The translations under genes and the position numbers were made by a program. This document shows positions 1-7,010 of a stretch of 26,088 nt of DNA, piece by piece (position 1 is the first letter of the stretch; the number at the start of each line of letters is the position of its first letter). The notes under the pieces were generated by a model that had not been told where the DNA came from, made no database searches, and saw only the letters and a list, made by a program, of their open reading frames with translations. The stretch is from positions 1 to 26,088 of the forward strand of contig JACCXL010000307.1 of the NCBI GenBank assembly GCA_013697015.1, written 5' to 3'. This stretch comes from Chthoniobacterales bacterium (GTDB lineage Bacteria > Verrucomicrobiota > Verrucomicrobiia > Chthoniobacterales > UBA10450).

Positions 1-655
1 TGTAATCGCAAACGTAATCCGTTTCCGCCAGCGTGAGAACGACGAGGTAATGTCCCTTGCCATCGCCCAAGGCGCGCGAACTGGTGGCCTTAGTTTCCTC
101 GTGTTCGGCCTTGCCGTGAATGATCGACGTCGCGGATTCGCTCGCGTACTTGCGCACGCGTTTCCAGACGCTCATGACGTCCCCGCAAGTCGTATCGACA
201 ATCTGGCAGCCGCGCTCCTTGATCTGCTGGAGAATAGAGAGCTCGGTGCCGAAGGCCGGGACAATCACGACATCTTCGGGTTGCAGGTCGACGATCTCCG
301 CCTGCTTGTTTTTCCCCATCAAATTCTTGATACCTAACGACGAAATCTGCTCGTTGACTTCGGGGTTGTGAATGATTTCACCGACGATAAAAAGCCGCCG
401 GTCCTTGAAAACCTTGCGCGCGGCGTAAGCCAGATCAATGGCGCGCTCCACGCCGTAACAAAACCCAAACTGCTTGGCCAGCCGGACGGTCATGCCGCCG
501 ACGGAAATGATTCCACCCTGGCGCCGAACTTTGTCGACGATATCGCTGCGGTAGTGCGATTCGACCTGCTGCTGCACCGCGGTCATCACCTCCGGCGTCC
601 GCAAGTTGACCTTCTCGCGCGCGGTCGTGCCGCTGGATATCAGGTTCGTGCTCAT
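1..655 (-). CDS. ispH: 4-hydroxy-3-methylbut-2-enyl diphosphate reductase IspH, plant/cyanobacterial type (partial, 3' end outside window)
   Basis: IspH (LytB) is the last enzyme of the MEP isoprenoid pathway. It reduces HMBPP to IPP and DMAPP with a [4Fe-4S] cluster in the cytoplasm. The 218 codons visible, read on the complement from ATG at 655, contain FGFCYGVERAID (cluster Cys66), EIIHNPEVN (His96), a VPAFGTE segment, VDTTCGDVMSVWKRV (second cluster Cys157) and SIIHGKAEHEET. The third cluster cysteine would lie beyond position 1. The FGFC-YGVERA and HGK-HEET wording and a roughly 55-residue N-terminal extension match the plant/cyanobacterial branch better than the short E. coli form. No strong ribosome site precedes the ATG. 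An L,D-transpeptidase gene ends 83 bases upstream on the same strand. The family call is secure; the exact start is less so. Confidence 0.93.
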   Translation of the reverse strand, partial: MSTNLISSGTTAREKVNLRTPEVMTAVQQQVESHYRSDIVDKVRRQGGIISVGGMTVRLAKQFGFCYGVERAIDLAYAARKVFKDRRLFIVGEIIHNPEVNEQISSLGIKNLMGKNKQAEIVDLQPEDVVIVPAFGTELSILQQIKERGCQIVDTTCGDVMSVWKRVRKYASESATSIIHGKAEHEETKATSSRALGDGKGHYLVVLTLAETDYVCDY

Positions 656-738
656 GGCGCTCGTCAAAAAAACATTGTCTTCGCAAAGCGCCTTGCCGGC
701 GCCCCGCGGTCCACCACCACTTTATCTCTGAAGGCGGA

Positions 739-1347
739 TCAGTCTACCAGCAATGGACCGGGAGGATCTTTAAACCAGCTGGCCGACATCATCTGCGCGC
801 GCGGCGGATCGGGATCGCGGCTTTGATCGAGCTTGCGCACGAGGTGGCCGTATTTGGCGTCTTCAGGAAATGATGTCGCGATATGCACCGGCGTGCCGAT
901 CTTCGTCAGCGCGAAAAGCCGCGCCGCGGCTTCACGATGCAGCCGCACGCAGCCGTGCGTGTGCGGGACAGGATGGACAAACCCTTCATGGAATCCGTAG
1001 GCGGGCTTGAATTCACACCAGTAGGCCATGGGATAACCGGCATCGGGCTGGCTCGCGCGGCGTCGGTTTTTCTCCTTATTATAGATGGTGAAATTGCCGG
1101 TCGGCGTCGCGGCGCCGGGTTTGCCGACGTTGCCTTGCACCGCCATCAAAAGGCGATCGCCTTCCACGACGTAAAGGTTCTGAGTCGAGAGGGAGAGCTT
1201 CACTTCCACTTTCGACGGATCGTGCGGGCGATAGGCGGTGACGTGATAGTTGCCGGATGAAACCGTGGACGGTGTGCCGCAACTCGTGAGTAAACCCGCT
1301 ACCGCGAGCGCGCAGCTCGAAAGGAGCAAACGAGAGAGAAGTCGCAT
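739..1347 (-). CDS. L,D-transpeptidase (YkuD family) lipoprotein
   Basis: This is a 202-residue protein with a hydrophobic N-terminus ending in the lipobox LLTSC, which predicts lipidation at Cys23. The C-terminal half carries the YkuD active-site block HTHGCVRLH (129-137), with nucleophile Cys133 and preceding histidines at 120, 125 and 131. Enzymes of this family form 3-3 peptidoglycan cross-links or attach proteins to peptidoglycan in the periplasm. About 100 residues separate the lipobox from the catalytic block, and they include a KVEVKLSLSTQNLYVV stretch typical of the start of the YkuD domain. The ATG at 1347 is chosen because the signal peptide begins there. It sits between the acyltransferase gene upstream and ispH downstream, all on the minus strand. 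The exact substrate cannot be told. Confidence 0.9.
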   Translation of the reverse strand: MRLLSRLLLSSCALAVAGLLTSCGTPSTVSSGNYHVTAYRPHDPSKVEVKLSLSTQNLYVVEGDRLLMAVQGNVGKPGAATPTGNFTIYNKEKNRRRASQPDAGYPMAYWCEFKPAYGFHEGFVHPVPHTHGCVRLHREAAARLFALTKIGTPVHIATSFPEDAKYGHLVRKLDQSRDPDPPRAQMMSASWFKDPPGPLLVD

Positions 1348-1418
1348 AAGTAAGTATTGGAAAAGCGCACTCGCGGGGCTTTGTCAATTAAACGCCGGCA
1401 TGGAGATGGATCGGCCAG

Positions 1419-2408
1419 CTACTTTTTCGCAGTGGACGCGGGAATTCTGCCGGCGCGAACGAGGCGCGTTTCAAGGTTTGGGCCGGCGTTCGCGTAGTAA
1501 GGATATTCGACCGGATCACTGGCGAACCGATACCGCCAATGTTTATACATCCAGAGCCAGGGAGCGGGATTCGCCCGCACGACCGATTCGAATCTATCCC
1601 AGGTCGCCTGGACGATCTCTTTTTCGGTCGCCTCGGCCGAAAACTCGATGGGAGGACCGACGACGACGCGACAGCGTCCGGCCGGCAGAGGTTCGGCGAT
1701 GACTGGAATGATGGGAGCGCCCGTTCGCGTATGCAGCCAGGCGTGCGCGTATGTCACCGAGGTCTTGAGGCCGAAGCACTCGATGAAAACGCTCGGTTGC
1801 CGTGTGGAAAGCGTGAGATCAGTGAGGATGGCGACGTGCTGACGGCGTTTCAATGCTTTGAACAAACGAAGGATCGCGCCTTCGCGGGACGCGACCGCGT
1901 GGCCGGAGTGCCGTCGCAAATTCGCGAAGATCGGATCGAGCAGCGGGTTTTTAAATTCTTGCGCGAGGATCAGGAGTGGCACGCCGCAAAAGCCCATCGA
2001 CTTCGCCGCCCACTCGAAGTTGCTGTAGTGAAAGGTGACGAAGATGCAGCTTCGCTCGCGCGCGAGCACAGCGGATTTCGGATCGAACTCGACGTCGATC
2101 CAGCGGCGGAAGTTGGCCTGGGTGAGTCGCGGCGACCAAAGCAGATCGATCATGGTGCACGTAAAATTCTGGTAGGACTGGCGAATCACGCTGGAGCGCT
2201 GCGCCGCTGTCATCTCAAGGCGGAAGGCAGCGAGCAGATTCGCGCGCGCGACTCTGCGCCCGTAGAGATCGAGTCGCGCAGCGATGGTTCCGATGGACTG
2301 CGCGATCCAAAAGCAAACGCGACGCGGCAAAACCGGCACGAGGGCGGCTGCGAGCATCAGCAGGAGCCATTCAAGGCGGTAGCGGAAGCGTTTGAGGAGG
2401 GCGCGCAT
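1419..2408 (-). CDS. LpxL/HtrB-like lysophospholipid acyltransferase family protein
   Basis: The protein is 329 residues from ATG 2408; an in-frame TTG at 2414 is an alternative. The family transfers acyl chains to lipid A precursors or related glycolipids at the inner face of the cytoplasmic membrane. A hydrophobic N-terminal segment (about residues 13-27) anchors it. The catalytic HX4(D/E) motif is HYSNFEW (His127, Glu132). The C-terminal NPAPWLWMYKHWRYR block matches the family's conserved PEQYLWxHRR-like end. Length is as expected for LpxL-type enzymes (about 300-330). It is divergent from the phosphatase-SHMT gene and upstream of the L,D-transpeptidase, so envelope biogenesis fits. Whether it acts on lipid A or another lipid, such as an ornithine- or glycolipid, is not visible. 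Confidence 0.85.
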   Translation of the reverse strand: MRALLKRFRYRLEWLLLMLAAALVPVLPRRVCFWIAQSIGTIAARLDLYGRRVARANLLAAFRLEMTAAQRSSVIRQSYQNFTCTMIDLLWSPRLTQANFRRWIDVEFDPKSAVLARERSCIFVTFHYSNFEWAAKSMGFCGVPLLILAQEFKNPLLDPIFANLRRHSGHAVASREGAILRLFKALKRRQHVAILTDLTLSTRQPSVFIECFGLKTSVTYAHAWLHTRTGAPIIPVIAEPLPAGRCRVVVGPPIEFSAEATEKEIVQATWDRFESVVRANPAPWLWMYKHWRYRFASDPVEYPYYANAGPNLETRLVRAGRIPASTAKK

Positions 2409-2554
2409 CGGCAAAACTCTAGACGTTCCTGTTCCGGCCGCGAGCCGACAAACAAAGCAATGCCCTCGTTGCGCCCAACGATGCGAGCACGCAAGCCCGT
2501 CAGACAGCGCCTCGATTGACTTGAACCTGTTCGATTTTACGTTGCCCAGTCGGG

Positions 2555-2568
2555 GCGCGCCGCCGCGC
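2555..2568 (+). other. GC-rich hairpin just upstream of the phosphatase-SHMT start
   Basis: GCGCG (2555-2559) pairs with CGCGC (2564-2568) around a four-base loop, ending 10 bases before the GTG start at 2579. No Shine-Dalgarno-like sequence is seen in this leader. The hairpin would sit where a ribosome binds, so it could reduce initiation. It may also be chance in GC-rich DNA. Confidence 0.3.
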
Positions 2569-2578
2569 GAATTTTACT

Positions 2579-4378
2579 GTGAAGAGCGTTCTCTTTGTCT
2601 GTACTGGAAACATCTGCCGAAGTCCGATGGCGGAGGGGCTTTTCCGTCGGCTGGTGGGCAATCGCAAGGATATCGAAGCGACTTCCGCCGGTGTGCACGC
2701 GGTGAGCGGGCAGCCGCCAAGCCTCCACGCCGTGCACGTGCTGCAGAGAAACGGAGTTGATATCAGCAGACTGCGCAGCCAACCGCTCACGGCAGCGCTC
2801 GTGGAACACGCCACTCATATTTTCGTCATGACCGGCGCGCACCTCGATACCATTCAGATGCTCTTTCCGCATGGAGTCGAGAAGTCGTTTTTGCTGCGTG
2901 AATTTGAGGAAGCCGGCATGACGGTGTGGCGCGATGTGCCCGATCCCATCGGCTGCGGGCGCGACGTTTACGAGCTCTGCGCGGAAACCATTAAAAACGC
3001 TTTACCGAGCGTGCTCGCATTCGTAGAACAAACCGAAATCGCTGTGTCCGCCAGCTCCCGTGGCGGCGGAGCTTCTTATTCCATGGGCGATCTGCCACGT
3101 CATATTGAATCCGCGACTTACGTTCCCAATCCTGCCAACAGGGGCGGCGGACTGCGCAACACCGATCCGGAAATCTTCGATGCGATCGCGGCGGAGGAAA
3201 AACGCCAGCGTGAGAACATCGAACTGATCGCGTCTGAGAATTTCACGAGCCGCGCCGTGATGGAGGCGCAGGGTTCCTGCCTCACAAATAAATACGCCGA
3301 AGGTTATCCCGGAAAGCGCTGGTACGGCGGCTGCGAGAATGTGGATAAAGTAGAGCAGCTCGCTCTCGATCGAGCCAAACAGCTTTTCGCCGCCGAGCAC
3401 GTAAACGTGCAGCCGCACAGCGGAGCACAGGCAAATATGGCGGTCTACTTCGCGGCCATCAAACCGGGCGACCGGATCCTGACGATGGACCTCGCGCACG
3501 GCGGACATCTGACGCACGGACATCCGGCTAATTTTTCCGGCAAGTTCTACCAGGTGACGCATTACGGCGTCGACGCGAAGACCGAGCAAATTGATTACGA
3601 CGCGATGCAAAAACAGGCGGAGGACGTGCGCCCTGTCATGATCACGGCCGGCGCTTCGGCTTACCCGCGGCTGCTCGATTTTCCGCGACTGCGGAAGATT
3701 GCTGATTCAGTCGGCGCGCTCCTTTTCATCGACATGGCGCACATCGCGGGGCTGGTCGCCGGAGACCAACACCCGAGCCCGGTTCCACATGCGCAATTCG
3801 TTACCACGACGACGCACAAAAGTTTGCGCGGACCGCGCGGCGGCATCGTGTTGTGCGAGCAGCGTTTTGCGAAAGAGATCGACTCGATGCTTTTCCCCGG
3901 CATTCAGGGTGGACCGCTCATGCACGTAATTGCCGCGAAAGCGGTCTGCTTCCACGAAGCGTTGCAATCATCGTTTCGGGATTACCAGCGCCAGGTCGTG
4001 CTGAACGCCAAAGCGCTCGCGGCCGGCCTGATGAAACATGGTTACCGCATCGTTTCCGGCGGGACCGATAATCATCTCATGCTGATTGATATCCGCCCGA
4101 AAGATCTGAATGGGCGCCAAGCGCAGGAAGTTCTCGATCGCGCGGGCATCACCGTAAATAAAAACGCGATCCCATTCGATACGTTCCCGATCTTCAAACC
4201 CGGTGGGATCCGAGTTGGCACGCCCGCCGTCACGACGCGCGGGATGCGCGAAGAAGAGATGCTCGAGATTGCTGATCTCATGAACGAAGCGCTCAACGGC
4301 CGAAATGATGAGGCGATTCTCGAACGGGTCCGCGGAAAAGTGCGTGAGCTGACGCGGCGTTTTCCGCTGCCGGCGTAG
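2579..4378 (+). CDS. glyA: Fusion protein: low-molecular-weight phosphotyrosine-type phosphatase + serine hydroxymethyltransferase
   Basis: One uninterrupted 599-residue frame starting with GTG encodes two complete enzymes. Residues 1-152 are an LMW-PTP: the P-loop CTGNICRS has nucleophile Cys8 and Arg14, and the acid DP motif is at Asp122 (VPDPIG). Residues about 169-599 are SHMT, the PLP enzyme that interconverts serine and glycine while charging tetrahydrofolate. It shows ELIASENFTS, TNKYAEGYPGKRWYGG, QPHSGAQAN, FIDMAHIAGL (Asp385) and TTTTHKSLRGPRGG (PLP Lys414). A Ser/Gly-rich linker (156-168) joins them. Both domains look full length and intact, so this is a real fusion rather than a broken gene. 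The phosphatase has Ile12 where YwlE arginine phosphatase has Thr, which favours phosphotyrosine-type specificity. Thirteen bases separate it from zwf, suggesting cotranscription. Confidence 0.93.
   Translation: MKSVLFVCTGNICRSPMAEGLFRRLVGNRKDIEATSAGVHAVSGQPPSLHAVHVLQRNGVDISRLRSQPLTAALVEHATHIFVMTGAHLDTIQMLFPHGVEKSFLLREFEEAGMTVWRDVPDPIGCGRDVYELCAETIKNALPSVLAFVEQTEIAVSASSRGGGASYSMGDLPRHIESATYVPNPANRGGGLRNTDPEIFDAIAAEEKRQRENIELIASENFTSRAVMEAQGSCLTNKYAEGYPGKRWYGGCENVDKVEQLALDRAKQLFAAEHVNVQPHSGAQANMAVYFAAIKPGDRILTMDLAHGGHLTHGHPANFSGKFYQVTHYGVDAKTEQIDYDAMQKQAEDVRPVMITAGASAYPRLLDFPRLRKIADSVGALLFIDMAHIAGLVAGDQHPSPVPHAQFVTTTTHKSLRGPRGGIVLCEQRFAKEIDSMLFPGIQGGPLMHVIAAKAVCFHEALQSSFRDYQRQVVLNAKALAAGLMKHGYRIVSGGTDNHLMLIDIRPKDLNGRQAQEVLDRAGITVNKNAIPFDTFPIFKPGGIRVGTPAVTTRGMREEEMLEIADLMNEALNGRNDEAILERVRGKVRELTRRFPLPA
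3068..3085 (+). promoter_or_regulatory. Candidate internal ribosome site and ATG for stand-alone SHMT
   Basis: Inside the fusion gene, GGAG (3068-3071) is followed after 11 bases by an in-frame ATG (3083). The ATG is codon 169 and lies in the linker just before SHMT homology begins. A separate SHMT of about 431 residues, normal length for the family, could start here. The spacing is slightly long, so this is only suggestive. Confidence 0.35.
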
Positions 4379-4391
4379 CGCGCAGCGCGTC

Positions 4392-5939
4392 ATGGATCAC
4401 ACCACCAGGCAGCCGCAGTCCAACCCACTGCGCGAAGGGCTCACGAATCGGCCGGTTCCCCAGCCGTGCACGGTCGTCATCTTCGGAGCGACGGGCGATC
4501 TCACGCACCGGAAGCTGATTCCGGCGTTGTACAATATCGCGGCGGACGGCGAGTTGCCTCCCGCCTTGACCGTCGTGGCTGTCGCGCGCAGGGAGAAAAC
4601 CGATGACGGTTTCCGTCAGGAATTGGAAGAGGCGACGCGCAAATATTCGCGCCAGAATGTGCGCGACGAACTCTGGAAGACTTTCGCCCAATCGATCTCC
4701 TACCATCGGACGGAGTTTCACGATTTGGCCGGTTACAAAACGCTGGCGGAGCGGCTGGCGAAGATCGATGAGGAACGCGGGACCGCTGGCAATCGGCTGT
4801 TCTATCTCGCGGTCGCGCCGGATCAGTGCGAACCGATTGTGCGTAACCTGCGCGAAGCCGGGCTGAACAAGACGCGCCAGGACAGCTGGGCTCGCGTCAT
4901 TGTCGAGAAACCATTCGGCACCGACCTCGCGTCGGCGAAGGAACTGAACCAGGTGGTCCGCACTTCTTTTTCCGAAGATCAGACCTACCGGATCGATCAC
5001 TTTCTCGGCAAAGAAACAGCCCAGAACATTCTCGTGCTCCGATTCGCGAACGCGATTTTCGAGCCGCTTTGGAACGCGCGCTATGTCGATCATGTCCAGA
5101 TCACCGCGGCGGAAACGCTTGGGGTGGAAGGGCGCGCCGGTTATTATGAAGGCGCCGGCGCGTTGCGCGACATGGTGCAGAATCATCTTCTGCAACTGCT
5201 CTGTCTGGTCGCGATGGAGCCACCGACTGATCTCGGCGCCGACAGTATTCGCGATGAAAAAGTGAAGGTCGTCCGATCGCTGCGGCGGTTCAGAACGGAC
5301 GAAATCACGCAGCACGTCGTGCGCGGGCAATACGCAGAGGGAGCGATCAACGGCGAAAAAGCACTTGGATACCGGCAAGAAGAAAAAGTCAGCCCGGACT
5401 CAAAGACGGAGACCTTCGTGGCGTTGCGGGTCCTCGTGGACAATTGGCGCTGGGCGGACGTGCCGTTTTTTGTGCGGGTCGGGAAGCGCCTCCCTAAGTC
5501 CGGCACGGAAATATCGGTCCATTTCAAAAAAGCGCCGCTCGTCTTGTTTAACAAGGAAGCCTCCACGCTCGATCAAAACGTGCTCGTGATTCGGATTCAG
5601 CCGGACGAAGGAATCTCTCTGCGCATGCAGGCGAAAATGCCGGGAACGAGTTTTCGGATCGAGCCGGTCAAAATGGATTTTCACTACGGAACTTCCTTCG
5701 GCAGAGCAAGCCCGGAGGCGTACGAGCGGCTCCTCCTGGATGCGATGAGCGGCGATGCCACGCTCTTCGCGCGCCGCGACGAGGTGGAAGAAGCGTGGGC
5801 GTTCATCGATACAATCGAAAACGCGTGGGCGGCAAAGGAGAACGTGCCCGGGCTCTTCAATTACCCTGCCGGATCGTGGGGTCCGGAGGAAGCGGACGAG
5901 CTGCTCGCGCGGCACGGCCGCAGCTGGCGGCGTTTATAG
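4392..5939 (+). CDS. zwf: Glucose-6-phosphate 1-dehydrogenase
   Basis: This cytoplasmic enzyme oxidises glucose 6-phosphate to 6-phosphogluconolactone, making NADPH (or NADH), and opens the oxidative pentose phosphate pathway. The 515 residues are normal length. The nucleotide-binding GATGDLTHRKL is at 32-42 and EKPFGTD at 172-178. The substrate-binding RIDHFLGKE is at 200-208, followed by the GYYEGAGALRDMVQNH block that holds the catalytic histidine. The ATG at 4392 gives a roughly 25-residue extension before the Rossmann strand. It follows the phosphatase-SHMT gene by 13 bases. The opcA start comes 7 bases after its stop, so the three are probably one transcript. Confidence 0.97.
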   Translation: MDHTTRQPQSNPLREGLTNRPVPQPCTVVIFGATGDLTHRKLIPALYNIAADGELPPALTVVAVARREKTDDGFRQELEEATRKYSRQNVRDELWKTFAQSISYHRTEFHDLAGYKTLAERLAKIDEERGTAGNRLFYLAVAPDQCEPIVRNLREAGLNKTRQDSWARVIVEKPFGTDLASAKELNQVVRTSFSEDQTYRIDHFLGKETAQNILVLRFANAIFEPLWNARYVDHVQITAAETLGVEGRAGYYEGAGALRDMVQNHLLQLLCLVAMEPPTDLGADSIRDEKVKVVRSLRRFRTDEITQHVVRGQYAEGAINGEKALGYRQEEKVSPDSKTETFVALRVLVDNWRWADVPFFVRVGKRLPKSGTEISVHFKKAPLVLFNKEASTLDQNVLVIRIQPDEGISLRMQAKMPGTSFRIEPVKMDFHYGTSFGRASPEAYERLLLDAMSGDATLFARRDEVEEAWAFIDTIENAWAAKENVPGLFNYPAGSWGPEEADELLARHGRSWRRL

Positions 5940-5949
5940 GAACACCATG
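5938..5949 (+). promoter_or_regulatory. Ribosome binding site deciding the opcA start
   Basis: AGGA (5938-5941) overlaps the zwf TAG stop (5937-5939) and lies 5 bases before ATG 5947. This picks the 347-residue OpcA over longer readings that would run into zwf, and it suggests translational coupling of the pair. Confidence 0.6.
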
Positions 5950-6990
5950 GGCGCTGTGGCCACGGAAGAGTTTAGCGCCGGTTTGCCGGTTCGAGTTGGC
6001 GACATCGGTCGCGAATTAAAAAAGCTTTGGGACGTTAACGGCGGCGCCATGACCCGCGCCTCGTTGATCAATCTGGCGGTTTACAGCGAAGCGCCCGGAT
6101 CGCTCACCAAGAACACAGAGCTAATCTCGAAGATCACTCAGAACCACGCCTGCCGAGCAATCGTAGTAGAGGCGGATTGCACGGCCGAGCACGCCTCCGT
6201 GGAGGCATGGATCAGCGCGCATTGCCGCATCAGCCGCGCGGGGAGCAAGCAGATTTGCTCCGAGCAACTTTCATTTCATCTCAAAGCCGAGGCGGCAGCG
6301 TTGCTCCCTAACATCGTTTTCTCGCAGCTCGATTCCGATCTCCCCTTTTACCTCTGGTGGCAGGGTGAATTCCATGATGCGATGGACTCCCAACTTTGGA
6401 CCTGGGTCGATCGCTTGATCTACGACAGTCGCGCCTGGTCCGATTTCACTGCCCAAATGGAGCGCGTGGAAACGGCCCAGACCGAGGCCAGGCAGCGGGT
6501 CGTCCTCTGTGACCTGAACTGGACGCGCTTGATGCAGTTTCGGCTCGCGATCGCACAATTTTTTGATCATCCGTGCATGCACGAGTACTTTGAGGAAATT
6601 GAACGAGTCGAAATAGACTTCCATCCCGGTTTTCGCTCGACGGCGGTGCTACTGGTGGGCTGGCTGGCGGCGCAGTTGCAATGGCGCGAGCTGCGACAAT
6701 CAGGCAAACTTTCGCTCACGTTCGTTGATGCGGCGGGCAATCGGATCGCGGCTGCGCTAAAGGAGGTCAATGGTCAACCCATCAGCCGTTGCGCGCTGCA
6801 TTGTGGAAAGATCGAGTTCCGCGTCACACATGAAGCCGCGGAGGATTTGCTGCATGTCTGGAGCGCGGCTGAAGGCGGAAACCGGCTGGATGAGCTCATG
6901 CCCGCCGGCTCGGACGATCCGGTTGCGCTGGTGAACGAGGAACTGATGCGGGGCGGGCCGCATCGCGTCTATCTGCGCGAGTTCAACTGA
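5947..6990 (+). CDS. opcA: Glucose-6-phosphate dehydrogenase assembly protein OpcA
   Basis: OpcA binds glucose-6-phosphate dehydrogenase and promotes its active oligomer; it is known mainly from cyanobacteria and actinobacteria. The 347-residue protein shows the family wording RASLINLAVY (37-46), NHACRAIVVEADC (66-78), and SDLPFYLWWQGE (130-141). The frame is open further upstream inside zwf, but ATG 5947 is chosen because an AGGA (5938-5941) overlaps the zwf stop at suitable spacing. Direct adjacency to zwf supports the role. Several cysteines are present (69, 78, 93, 104, 188, 210, 282, 286). In cyanobacteria OpcA cysteines allow thioredoxin control, but whether these are equivalent is not established here. 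Confidence 0.93.
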   Translation: MGAVATEEFSAGLPVRVGDIGRELKKLWDVNGGAMTRASLINLAVYSEAPGSLTKNTELISKITQNHACRAIVVEADCTAEHASVEAWISAHCRISRAGSKQICSEQLSFHLKAEAAALLPNIVFSQLDSDLPFYLWWQGEFHDAMDSQLWTWVDRLIYDSRAWSDFTAQMERVETAQTEARQRVVLCDLNWTRLMQFRLAIAQFFDHPCMHEYFEEIERVEIDFHPGFRSTAVLLVGWLAAQLQWRELRQSGKLSLTFVDAAGNRIAAALKEVNGQPISRCALHCGKIEFRVTHEAAEDLLHVWSAAEGGNRLDELMPAGSDDPVALVNEELMRGGPHRVYLREFN

Positions 6991-6997
6991 GTGCGCG

Positions 6998-7010
6998 AGC
7001 TATTATAGCT
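6998..7010. repeat. Perfect 13-base palindrome between convergent genes
   Basis: AGCTAT-T-ATAGCT fills the 18-base gap between the opcA stop and the radical SAM gene's stop, and overlaps the latter. It could be a weak bidirectional transcription end, but the central loop is too small for the full stem to form and there is no T-tract. Confidence 0.3.

Noticed and set aside
1539..2519. A 326-codon plus-strand open frame opposite the LpxL-like gene
   Set aside because: It is antisense to a gene with clear family motifs, its translation is rich in Arg/Asp/Glu/Gly with no domain, and it runs past that gene's start without a ribosome site. It is a GC-rich shadow.
2516..2544. TTGACT as a -35 box for the phosphatase-SHMT gene
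   Set aside because: No acceptable -10 hexamer lies 16-18 bases downstream, so it is not reported as a promoter.
4293..5378. A 361-codon minus-strand open frame opposite zwf
   Set aside because: It spans the SHMT-zwf junction on the opposite strand, has no recognisable motif and shows the Arg/Phe-rich composition of an antisense frame.
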